From Gemmatimonas phototrophica (lineage in GTDB: Bacteria; Gemmatimonadota; Gemmatimonadetes; Longimicrobiales; Gaopeijiaceae): DNA of 19,409 bases. Location of the stretch: the NCBI GenBank assembly GCA_945876015.1, contig CAMCNM010000009.1, forward strand, positions 1-19,409, read 5' to 3'. The notes under the pieces were generated by a model, which saw only the letters and a program-made list of their open reading frames with translations, was not told where the DNA came from and searched no databases. The position numbers were made by a program, and so were the translations under genes. Below are positions 11,371 to 18,008 of this stretch, in pieces. Each line of letters begins with the position of its first letter. The stretch's first letter is position 1.

Positions 11371-11766
11371 CTAGCGCGAGATCCCGATCGAGTAGCCGGT
11401 GAGCGACGAGATCGGCTGGTTCGAGGCGTCCACCGCAGAGATGACCACCGCCCGCGGGAAGGGCGCGCTCACGTCCTCCACCATCACGTTGAAGCGAAGG
11501 TCAGAACCGGACGGGCTCACCACCACGACGCGCCGCGTCGAGTCGCCCGCCGCGAGGGGCGCTTCCAGCGTCCGGACGTCGCCGACCCCGTCGAAGCCGG
11601 TGATCCCGGTGCCGACCACCTCCACCACGAGAGCGCCGGTGGGGCGGGGCGTCGTCACGATGGCCGTGAGGGGACCCGGTCCGCTCGGCTCGCACGCGCC
11701 GAGGCACAGGAGCAGCACGAGCCCGAGGCCACGACCGACGCTCCGGAGCCGCCGACCGCCGGTCAT
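11371..11766 (-). CDS. small lipoprotein, possible cohesin-like partner of the M6 protease
   Basis: A 131-residue protein with a lipoprotein signal. A basic N-terminus and hydrophobic stretch (GLGLVLLLCLGAC) end in a good lipobox, LGAC, placing the modified cysteine near residue 25. The mature part of about 106 residues is rich in valine, threonine and serine and looks like a beta-sandwich: GALVVEVVGTGITGF, RRVVVVSPSGSDLRFNVMV and a final SLTGYSIGISR. No family is certain. The start ATG 11766 overlaps the protease stop (ATGA), so the two are translationally coupled and probably functionally linked. Because the protease ends in a dockerin-like loop, a cohesin-like role for this protein is a reasonable but untested idea. 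The same frame is open far upstream over the protease gene, but that part is a shadow. Confidence 0.7.
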   Translation of the reverse strand: MTGGRRLRSVGRGLGLVLLLCLGACEPSGPGPLTAIVTTPRPTGALVVEVVGTGITGFDGVGDVRTLEAPLAAGDSTRRVVVVSPSGSDLRFNVMVEDVSAPFPRAVVISAVDASNQPISSLTGYSIGISR

Positions 11767-14279
11767 TTCCCGCCCTCCGTCGGCAGCATGTCGATCACGG
11801 TGACCGCGCGCGGAGCAGTCTGGATGACCTGCGCCGACGAGGGCGCGGAGGGGTTGGCGAGCAGGTAGGCACGCAGGTCTCCCAGGTCGTATCCGCCGTT
11901 CGCATTGCCTGCGTGGTCCAGGTAGAGCTTCTGGTCGGTGGTGAGCGTCTCCGGTTGGAGCAGGAACGGAGCCGCCAACGCCCCGGTTCCGATCACCGGC
12001 ACGGCGATCTGAAGCACGACGATCCCGGTCGTCTGGAGACCGATGTTGTCGGTCACCCTGAGCGTGACCGGAAAGGATCCCGCGTCGAGCGACGCGCCGA
12101 CCAGCAATCCCTCGGCCCCGAGCGCGAGCCCGTCCGGCATGCGCCCCCCGTCGAGCGTCCAGTACGCCGGCAGATTCGCGTTCCTCGCCTGGAGCTGGAC
12201 CCTCTGCTGCGTGGCCGCGGACATCGTCACCACGTTGTTGGGGTCGAGTGCGAACACCATCTCGAACGTTGCGGTCGCATCCCTCGGCTGATCCATCAGC
12301 ACGACGATCGGGTTCGGCTGGCCCGCGAACGCCCCCTTCCACCCCCGGAATTCGAACCCCGTCGTCGCCTGGGCCTGGATCGCCACCATCGTGCCCTCGG
12401 TGAACCAGAGATCCGGGCTGGCCGGCGTCGATACGAGCTTTCCGGGCGCGACGCCGAAGCGGGACCCTTCGAGGGTCGCCGCGAAGCGCACCTCGCGCGT
12501 TCCGCCGTACTGGGCCACCAGATCGGCGTCCACGAGACCGGTGGTCCAGGTCCGGATGCGGGGAGCGCCGGGGAGGTCCACCCAGCCGGTGAACCCGCGG
12601 CGGATCCCGGTTCCGAGCGAGGCCCTGGGCGTCGCCTCGATCGTGTGGGTCTGGAAGGGCGCCGAGAGGATCACCGGAGAGGTGCCCGACCGCACCGCGC
12701 CGTCCACCGTGAAGAGGTTGCCCAGCTCGCCGTTGCCCGTGCTGTGCACGCTCAGGTTCTGGTATCGGCTGAAGGCGCGGAAGCTGACCTGAACCCCCGC
12801 GAGCGCGATCTGGGTGATCGTCACGCCCGCGGCGGCGTGCGCGTTGGTGAACGACGACGGGATCGAGCCCGCGTGGAATGCCGTGTTTCCGGTGGAGCCC
12901 GGAAACGGATCGCCCGCGTCGCCCCGGTTGCCGACCGGCGCGGCGAGCTGGTTGAGCCCATCCGCCTGCCGGAGCCAGACACCCATGTGCCGCGAGTTGT
13001 CGTTGACCGTGTTGCTCTGGATCCGCGCTTTGATCCAGGTCGGGTCGATCTGCCAGATGAGCAAGCCGGGCGCGGGCAGCGAACTGTCGAAGCCGATGCG
13101 CTGCCGGTTCTCGATCAGGTAGTACTCGCCGGAGCCGTCGCCCGTCGGGATCGCGAGCGCGCGATGGCTCGTCTCGACCGGATCCAGCGTCACCAGGCCG
13201 AGATCGGTTCCGAACGGCGCGGCGTCCACGTTGACCCAGCCGAGCGCGGCCCTGCTCCAGGCGCCCATCGGGCAGGGCCGCTCGGGCTCGTATGCGGACG
13301 AGCAGCCGTACGCGCCGGTGCCCATGAGGTCCCAGCGGCCGGTTCCCGATTGCCCGCCCGCGGGAGCGTACAGGTCGGGGAGCCCGAACCCGTGCCCGAG
13401 CTCGTGGGCGACGACGCCGATCTCGTTGATCGTCGGGCCGTTGCACGAGTAGACCGGCTGGATGGTGTAGTTGTTGATGCGGATCTGGTCGCCGCGCGCG
13501 GACGGCGTCGCGGTCACGTACTCCTGCCCGAGCGCGCCTCCCTGATGCGTTTCGGGATCCACCAGCGACCACTGGTGGGACCAGATCCGGTTGCTGGAGC
13601 CTCTGCCGCCACACTCCGCGCCCGAGGTCGGGTGCATCACGAGCAGCACGTCCACGTATCCGTCGTCGTCTCCCGAGTTCGGCCGTCCGTCCGCACCGTC
13701 GCTGTCGTACTGGCCCCAGTCCACGTCGGTGATCTGCGCGAGGATTTCGACGATGAATTGACCCACGCGCGCTCCCGGCGGCCCCGACAGCCCGCTGACG
13801 TTCCCCGTCACCTGGCTCTGCGTGAGCGTCGAGCGGCGCCAGTCGATCACGTCGCCGCGCAGCTGCACGAGACCGCCCGACATCTCGCGATAGAGATCCG
13901 CGATGGTGCCGGTGGGATTGGGGCCATCGAAGAACTGACCCTGAACCTGGCCGGGGGAGAACGGTGTGGCCGGCGAATCCTGGAAGAGCCCGAGGATCAT
14001 CGGAAAGCGGAACGAGCCGCGCACGGTCCGATTGCCCAGCACGAGGGCGGGCCCGCCCCGACCCGCGTTGACGAGAGGACCGAGCGAGCCGCGAGGCGTG
14101 ACCAGGCCGCCTCGTATACGGAACGCACCGGGTTCTCGCGCCTTCTGCTGATAGTACGCGTCGGGCGGACGCGTCCCATGGACCCGACCCAGCATCTCCA
14201 CGTCGTCCTGCGCGGACAGCGCGGGGGCGCACGTGACCGCGAACGCGGTCAGGAAGCCGAGAGCGAGGGTCTTGTTCAA
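11763..14279 (-). CDS. secreted M6-family metalloprotease with C-terminal dockerin-like loop
   Basis: An 838-residue exported zinc protease of the M6 (immune inhibitor A-like) group. A signal peptide (MNKTLALGFLTAFAVTCAPALSAQ) leads into the catalytic domain, with the zinc motif HELGHGFGLPDLY at 292-304 and the Met-turn RWDLMGTGAYG at 315-325. Downstream, TGFEFRGWKGAF (640-651) looks like a bacterial InlB-type repeat domain. Residues about 700-760 (LPDGLAL-type stretch, then GSFPVTLRVTDN) look like a putative Ig/cadherin-like domain. The end carries DHAGNANGGYDLGDLRAYL (789 region), one dockerin-like calcium loop rather than the usual pair. The start is TTG 14279, supported by a GGAG eight bases upstream and by the signal peptide it yields. 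It probably degrades extracellular protein and stays attached through its partner lipoprotein. Confidence 0.92.
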   Translation of the reverse strand: MNKTLALGFLTAFAVTCAPALSAQDDVEMLGRVHGTRPPDAYYQQKAREPGAFRIRGGLVTPRGSLGPLVNAGRGGPALVLGNRTVRGSFRFPMILGLFQDSPATPFSPGQVQGQFFDGPNPTGTIADLYREMSGGLVQLRGDVIDWRRSTLTQSQVTGNVSGLSGPPGARVGQFIVEILAQITDVDWGQYDSDGADGRPNSGDDDGYVDVLLVMHPTSGAECGGRGSSNRIWSHQWSLVDPETHQGGALGQEYVTATPSARGDQIRINNYTIQPVYSCNGPTINEIGVVAHELGHGFGLPDLYAPAGGQSGTGRWDLMGTGAYGCSSAYEPERPCPMGAWSRAALGWVNVDAAPFGTDLGLVTLDPVETSHRALAIPTGDGSGEYYLIENRQRIGFDSSLPAPGLLIWQIDPTWIKARIQSNTVNDNSRHMGVWLRQADGLNQLAAPVGNRGDAGDPFPGSTGNTAFHAGSIPSSFTNAHAAAGVTITQIALAGVQVSFRAFSRYQNLSVHSTGNGELGNLFTVDGAVRSGTSPVILSAPFQTHTIEATPRASLGTGIRRGFTGWVDLPGAPRIRTWTTGLVDADLVAQYGGTREVRFAATLEGSRFGVAPGKLVSTPASPDLWFTEGTMVAIQAQATTGFEFRGWKGAFAGQPNPIVVLMDQPRDATATFEMVFALDPNNVVTMSAATQQRVQLQARNANLPAYWTLDGGRMPDGLALGAEGLLVGASLDAGSFPVTLRVTDNIGLQTTGIVVLQIAVPVIGTGALAAPFLLQPETLTTDQKLYLDHAGNANGGYDLGDLRAYLLANPSAPSSAQVIQTAPRAVTVIDMLPTEGGK

Positions 14280-14358
14280 GGGGGTGCTCCGGAGGGAAAT
14301 CGCTTGCTCGATGTGATAAACGGTGGCGCGGCCCCTTGTTCCTGAAAACGAGGCGCGA

Positions 14359-14943
14359 TCAGCCCGCAGGGCCGCCGCCGCTCACGTCCACCGCGCGGAT
14401 CCCGAGCTCCGCCGCGCGCACGCGCATGCCGTCGATCACGTTCTGGATGTGCTGGCTCCGCTCGACTCCGATCAGCTGCACGCCCTTCTCCACGTCGTCG
14501 CGGCTCACGCCGGCGGCGAACGCCTTGTCCTTGAGCTTCTTGGTGACGGACTTGGGCGTCAGATCGTCGATCCCGTTTGGGCGCACCAGACAAGTGGCAT
14601 GGACGAGCCCAGCCAACTCGTCGCAAGCATAGAGCACCTTGTCCAGCTCGGTCTCGGGCTCGACGCCGGTGAAGTCGGGGCGATGCGTGAGGATGGCGTG
14701 GAGCACCACGCTCGGATAGCCACGCGACTCGAGCTCGGCGACCGCCTTGAGCGGATGCTCGTCGGGATGCTTCTCCCAGTCGAGGTCGTGGAGCAGCCCC
14801 GCCTGACCCCACGCCTCCTCGTCGGCTCCGCGCAGCCGCGCGTAATGCCGCATCGCCGCTTCGACCGCGAGCATGTGCTTCCGCAGGTTTTCGTTCGCTA
14901 CCCACGCTTCCAGCAGCGCGAGCGACTCGGCTCGATCAGGCAT
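14359..14943 (-). CDS. HD-domain phosphohydrolase family protein
   Basis: A 194-residue HD-superfamily protein. The likely metal-binding residues are H23 in RKHMLAVEAAM, the H52-D53 pair in LLHDLDWEKHPDEHP, and D108 in VLYACDELAG. The AILTHRPDF stretch lies between them. This is the layout of small predicted metal-dependent hydrolases annotated simply as HD proteins; the substrate is unknown. ATG 14943 is supported by GGAGGGG four to five bases upstream; the longer open frame beyond it overlaps the structured intergenic region and is not protein-like. The M6 protease gene follows after 79 bases with its own ribosome site. The gene is transcribed away from the plus-strand sigma-54 unit, so the two share an upstream region. 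Confidence 0.85.
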   Translation of the reverse strand: MPDRAESLALLEAWVANENLRKHMLAVEAAMRHYARLRGADEEAWGQAGLLHDLDWEKHPDEHPLKAVAELESRGYPSVVLHAILTHRPDFTGVEPETELDKVLYACDELAGLVHATCLVRPNGIDDLTPKSVTKKLKDKAFAAGVSRDDVEKGVQLIGVERSQHIQNVIDGMRVRAAELGIRAVDVSGGGPAG

Positions 14944-14968
14944 GACCCCTCCCCTGTGACTCGGCCTC

Positions 14969-15027
14969 GTGTTTGTGATCCTCCCGCCCACCCCGGCACG
15001 CGGCTTGCACCCCAACTGCACAAACAC
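14969..15027. repeat. 9-bp perfect inverted repeat flanking the sigma-54 site
   Basis: GTGTTTGTG at 14969-14977 is repeated inverted as CACAAACAC at 15019-15027. The sigma-54 promoter lies between the arms, and the right arm covers the predicted transcription start. It may be an operator for a regulator, or an RNA stem in the 5' leader of the HD-domain gene on the minus strand. Confidence 0.55.
14995..15008 (+). promoter_or_regulatory. sigma-54 (RpoN) -24/-12 promoter
   Basis: The plus strand reads CGGCACGCGGCTTGCA, against the consensus TGGCACG-N4-TTGCA: one mismatch, at the leading T. The invariant GG (14995-14996) and GC (15007-15008) are separated by exactly ten bases, as RpoN requires. 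The predicted start is near 15020, a few bases before the long hairpin. An NtrC-type activator would be needed; its site was not identified. The position in a gap and facing a terminator makes a chance match less likely. Confidence 0.7.
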
Positions 15028-15104
15028 AGCCTTCCAAGACCGGGCATCTCCATCCCCTGGAAGCAGCCGCCTGGCTGCCTCGGTCTCGGAAGGCTGGGTT
15101 TTTT
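15020..15104 (+). ncRNA. predicted sigma-54-dependent small RNA
   Basis: A transcript of about 85 nt is predicted from the sigma-54 start near 15020 to the T tract at 15099-15104. It has almost no 5' tail before a 16-position stem: CAGCCTTCC plus AGACCG at 15027-15042 pairs with CGGTCT plus GGAAGGCTG at 15081-15096, with a single A/C mismatch. Inside are a C-rich unpaired stretch (15043-15062, with TCTCC and TCCCCT) and a second perfect hairpin, GCAGCC-GCCT-GGCTGC (15063-15078). The C-rich loop could pair with ribosome-binding sites such as AGGGGA. No known RNA family was recognised. An alternative is a structured 5' leader on the other strand, but the T tract favours the plus strand. Confidence 0.6.
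15027..15104 (+). terminator. rho-independent terminator hairpin
   Basis: A stem of 15 pairs in 16 positions (15027-15042 with 15081-15096) is followed by GG and six T at 15099-15104. On the minus strand the same stem is followed by TGTTTGTG and not a T run, so termination is directional, for plus-strand transcripts. The only plus-strand promoter seen upstream is the sigma-54 site, so the terminator appears to close the small RNA unit. Confidence 0.75.
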
Positions 15105-15212
15105 CAGTACTTACGGGGCCTTTCGCCCACTCCGGCAAGCTTTTCGTCCCCGCCGCGCGCCGCGTTCCGATCCCCAAAGCTCTTCAAACCCACAGGTCCA
15201 TTCCGATGCAGT

Positions 15213-15878
15213 CTATACCCGCGAACTGGGGCAGAGCCTCGAAACGGTGCACTCCTCGCAGCGCGGTTTCCGCGCCTCGCAAACGCGCCGGCCGTGCCAG
15301 ATCAGGAGGTGCGAGAGCATGGTCCACCGCTCGCGCGGGAACAGCTCCATCAGATCGCGCTCGACCTTGACCGGGTCCTCCTGACGCGTGAATCCGAGCC
15401 GCGCCGAAAGCCGCTTCACGTGGGTGTCCACCACGACGCCCTCGTCTACGCCGAACGCGTTGCCGAGGATCACGTTCGCGGTCTTCCGCCCCACTCCGGG
15501 CAGCGCCACGAGCTGGTCGAGCGGGCGCGGCACCTCGCCTTCGTGCATCTCCATCACCGCGCGCGCGAAGCCGATGATGTTCTTGGCCTTGTTCCGGAAG
15601 AAGCCGGTCGAGCGGATGATCTCCTCGACGTCCTCCTGACGCGCTGCCGCGAGATCGGACGCGCCCGGATAACGCTCGAACAGGATCGGCGTGACCATGT
15701 TCACCCGCACGTCGGTGGTCTGCGCGGAAAGGATCGTCGCGACCGCCAGCTGATACGCGTTCGCGTAGTCCAGCTCGCAATGCGCGTCCGGATATTCCTC
15801 CGCGAGGAGGTCGTAGACGAACGCGGCGCGCTCCGCGAGAGCGAAGCGAACGGACGCGACCTTGGGCTCGCGGGCCAT
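15213..15878 (-). CDS. nth: endonuclease III (DNA glycosylase/AP lyase)
   Basis: A 221-residue base-excision repair enzyme that removes oxidised pyrimidines and nicks abasic sites. The helix-hairpin-helix LPGVGRKTAN (126-135) holds the catalytic lysine K132, and the catalytic aspartate is D151 in VVVDTHVKRLS. The [4Fe-4S] cluster ligands C200, C207, C210 and C216 follow the expected C-x6-C-x2-C-x5-C spacing, so the enzyme looks intact. Residues ILSAQTTD (49-56) match the family's N-terminal signature. ATG 15878 shares one base with the stop of the 270-residue protein gene (TGATG), indicating coupled translation. The gene ends 109 bases before the plus-strand hairpin, so the two units converge. 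Confidence 0.97.
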   Translation of the reverse strand: MAREPKVASVRFALAERAAFVYDLLAEEYPDAHCELDYANAYQLAVATILSAQTTDVRVNMVTPILFERYPGASDLAAARQEDVEEIIRSTGFFRNKAKNIIGFARAVMEMHEGEVPRPLDQLVALPGVGRKTANVILGNAFGVDEGVVVDTHVKRLSARLGFTRQEDPVKVERDLMELFPRERWTMLSHLLIWHGRRVCEARKPRCEECTVSRLCPSSRV

Positions 15879-16690
15879 CAGGTCACCGCCTCGACAGCGG
15901 CTACGCGGCGGTACGCCAGCGCGCTCGCGCGGGGAGTCCCTGACGTGGCCTTGCGCGGTGCGACAGGCGCGGGCACCGGCCCCCGCTCGACACGCCAGAG
16001 CACCCGCGCGGCGAGCTTGAGCGCCTCACCCACCGAGCGGATCTCGATGAGACGCTCCAGCTCCGCGCCCGGCATCGTGGACGCGAAGTCCTCCCCACCT
16101 TCCCGCCTACCTTCGCGCATAGCGAGCGCGCTCCACCCGGCCACGTCGCCCAGCGGAAGCTCGGCCAGGGACACCACCGACAGGCCGGGCCGGTCGCCGC
16201 GCATCCCGAGCGCGAGCAGGAGCTCGATCCGGTCGTCTCCGCTCCGCGTCCAGAAGAACCCGTCCAGCGACTCCGGCGGCGCGTCGGCCTCCGCGCGCAC
16301 CCACACCATGTGCTGGGGGAGCTGTGCGTACCCTGCCGGCGGCTCGAGCCCGGGGGTCCAGTCGGGATCCACCGGATCGCGCCGGGTCAGATCGCGCAGC
16401 ACAGCCGCCTCGATCAGGTAGAGGGGCTCGCCCGCCGCGAAGAAGTGGAACGCGTGGTAGAGCATGGATCCGTACTGCTTGATGAGCGCCGGGTCGTCCT
16501 CGGGACCGCGGATCGCGCGCAGCGCCTCGCCCGCGGCCGCGAGCATGACGAACCCGGAGGGATCGCGCAGGTCGGCGGAGCGCGCCTCGGCCTCGCTCTG
16601 GATCGCTTGGAAGTGCGAGCGGGCGAACTCGAGGTCGGGGAAGGAGAGCTCGTACGGCGTGATGCGGGCGAATGCGTCGTGGAGGGACAT
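15878..16690 (-). CDS. conserved-looking protein of unknown function
   Basis: A 270-residue protein that was not recognised. It has no signal peptide or membrane helix and is probably cytoplasmic. The first 120 residues look alpha-helical and acidic (PDLEFARSHFQAIQSEAEAR, then YGSMLYHAFHFFAAGEPLYL). The middle has DGFFWTRSGDDRIELLLALG and looks like an alpha/beta core. The last 35 residues are proline-, alanine- and arginine-rich (VAPRKATSGTPRASALAYRR) and probably disordered. The gene is translationally coupled to nth downstream (TGATG) and lies 42 bases after the zincin gene. Its coding character and neat junctions support a real gene. A link to repair through nth is possible but rests on position alone. 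Confidence 0.75.
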   Translation of the reverse strand: MSLHDAFARITPYELSFPDLEFARSHFQAIQSEAEARSADLRDPSGFVMLAAAGEALRAIRGPEDDPALIKQYGSMLYHAFHFFAAGEPLYLIEAAVLRDLTRRDPVDPDWTPGLEPPAGYAQLPQHMVWVRAEADAPPESLDGFFWTRSGDDRIELLLALGMRGDRPGLSVVSLAELPLGDVAGWSALAMREGRREGGEDFASTMPGAELERLIEIRSVGEALKLAARVLWRVERGPVPAPVAPRKATSGTPRASALAYRRVAAVEAVT

Positions 16691-16732
16691 CGTGGCGGAA
16701 CCTACCGGGATCGGCGGAGCGAGAACAAGCCG

Positions 16733-17467
16733 TCAGGCGCGCGGGGTCGCGGGCTTCGCCAGCGCTTCGGACTCGAGCACCTCGAGTGCCGGGCCGCCGA
16801 ACAGTCGAGTCACCGATTGCCACAGCGAGCGCTTGCGGACCAGCACGAGCTCGAGCGTCGCGGGCGGCTCCGTCGCGCCGGACACCCACACGAAATGGAC
16901 GTCGCCCAGATCGTCGGGCCGCGGGACGCTCCATGTCCTCCCTGCCCACTCGAACGGGATCGAGGTGGCGGCCGCGAAGCGATCGGCGGTCCAACGCTGC
17001 TCAATGAAGGCGTGGCCCTCGACGCGGAAGACTCCGCCGGCTTCCGGGTCGCCCTTCTGGTAGTACCAGGGATCGAACTCGAACCCGTCGTCGCGTTTGA
17101 ACCCCTCGTCCATCGCGTAGTCCACGTCCTCGAGCTGGTCCTCCGAGGCGAGCGACTCGAGGTGATGGCGGAGCTCGTGGGTGAGGGTCTCCCAGATCTC
17201 GCCTTCCCAGTCGAACTCGGCATCCTCGCGCGCCATCTGCTGGAAGGATCCCCAGTAGAGCACGACCGAGGAGCGCGTGGTGTCCGGTCCGTCCCACTGG
17301 GAGGGCCAGGTCTCCGTGCTGCACTCGCCCATCGTGAAGACGCCTTCGTGCTCACGCCTGGGAACGGCTTCGCGCGACACGACCAGGCCGTCGATGCCGG
17401 CCTTGTACTGCTCGGGGATCTCCTCGAACGCCCGCTCGGCGGCGGCGCGGAAGGCCGCGTACTTCAT
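16733..17467 (-). CDS. zincin-like metallopeptidase family protein with C-terminal extension
   Basis: A 244-residue protein whose first half resembles the minimal zincin family (PF06262 type). It has an N-terminal helix ending FEEIPEQYKAGIDGLVVSRE, a beta strand in SSVVLYWGSFQQ, and the zinc motif THELRHHLESLA at 96-107 with H97, E98 and H101. Such proteins are usually about 120-140 residues. Here about 100 more follow, including GHAFIEQRWTADRFA, VSGATEPPATLELVLVRKRS and a short tail, with no recognised domain. No signal peptide is present, so it is probably cytoplasmic. ATG 17467 has GGGGAG about ten bases upstream and lies 16 bases after mscL. Peptidase activity is inferred from the motif only; no substrate is known. 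Confidence 0.75.
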   Translation of the reverse strand: MKYAAFRAAAERAFEEIPEQYKAGIDGLVVSREAVPRREHEGVFTMGECSTETWPSQWDGPDTTRSSVVLYWGSFQQMAREDAEFDWEGEIWETLTHELRHHLESLASEDQLEDVDYAMDEGFKRDDGFEFDPWYYQKGDPEAGGVFRVEGHAFIEQRWTADRFAAATSIPFEWAGRTWSVPRPDDLGDVHFVWVSGATEPPATLELVLVRKRSLWQSVTRLFGGPALEVLESEALAKPATPRA

Positions 17468-17483
17468 CGGGCGAGGGCTCCCC

Positions 17484-18008
17484 TCAGGTCGCAGCCACCT
17501 CGGACGTGCACTGGGGGCACCGCACCGCGGCGAGCGGGATGTCGCTCACGCAATACGGGCACTTCCGCGTGGACGGCAGCGGCGGCGCCACCTCGGTCCG
17601 GTGCATCCGGTTGATGAAACGCACGAGCAGGAAGACCGCGAACGCGACCAGCAGGAAGCCGAGCACCGCGTTGAGGAAGAGCCCGATGTTGATCGTGACG
17701 GCTCCGGCTTCTTTCGCCGCCTCGACCGTGGTGTAGGGCCCCGGCGCGGCGCCCGCGCGGAGCACGAAGAAGATGTTCTTGAAGTCGGCTCCGCCGATCA
17801 GCAGGCCGAGGGGGGGCATCAGGACGTCGTTCACGAGCGCGGTGACCACCGCGCTGAACGCCGCGCCGATGATCACGCCGACCGCAAGATCCACCACGTT
17901 GCCCCGCATGGCGAACTCGCGGAACTCGCGCAGGAAGCCGCGCACCTCCTGCTCGGTCTGGGCGAGTGGGGGAGGCAGATCGATCGGCGCCTTCAGACGG
18001 TCCTTCAT
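17484..18008 (-). CDS. mscL: large-conductance mechanosensitive channel MscL with zinc-ribbon tail
   Basis: A 174-residue inner-membrane channel that opens under membrane tension to release solutes during osmotic downshock. The amphipathic N-terminal helix and [20 protein letters not shown] lead into the first membrane helix and pore ([22 protein letters not shown], about 45-66). After a periplasmic loop comes the second helix, [20 protein letters not shown], about 109-128. A cytoplasmic zinc ribbon is added at the C-terminus: C150, C153, C164 and C167 in [18 protein letters not shown]. Tailed MscL proteins of this type are known in several phyla, but the tail is absent in E. coli. ATG 18008 overlaps the glycyl-tRNA synthetase stop (ATGA). 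The open frame further upstream is a shadow. Confidence 0.95.
   Translation of the reverse strand: MKDRLKAPIDLPPPLAQTEQEVRGFLREFREFAMRGNVVDLAVGVIIGAAFSAVVTALVNDVLMPPLGLLIGGADFKNIFFVLRAGAAPGPYTTVEAAKEAGAVTINIGLFLNAVLGFLLVAFAVFLLVRFINRMHRTEVAPPLPSTRKCPYCVSDIPLAAVRCPQCTSEVAAT

Noticed and set aside
11356..11373. Rho-independent terminator after the lipoprotein gene
   Set aside because: GCCCCGGGGC leaves no room for a loop and only three T follow; too weak to call.
11371..14232. One 953-residue protein on the minus strand
   Set aside because: Only the last 131 codons are protein-like (lipoprotein signal onward); the rest lies out of frame over the protease and is arginine/glycine-rich noise.
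11913..14345. 810-codon plus-strand open frame opposite the M6 protease
   Set aside because: Antisense shadow; the minus-strand protease has a signal peptide, zinc motif and ordered domains.
14955..14978. CRP/FNR-type operator from two TGTGA words
   Set aside because: The words are a direct repeat 19 bases apart, not the inverted TGTGA-N6-TCACA arrangement.
14969..15027. tRNA gene
   Set aside because: The inverted arms resemble an acceptor stem at first sight, but there is no T-arm consensus or anticodon arm between them.
14944..15104. Riboswitch in the 5' leader of the HD-domain gene
   Set aside because: The stems could form on the minus strand, but no known riboswitch core (TPP, cobalamin, SAM, c-di-GMP) could be matched, and the T tract and sigma-54 box both point to the plus strand.
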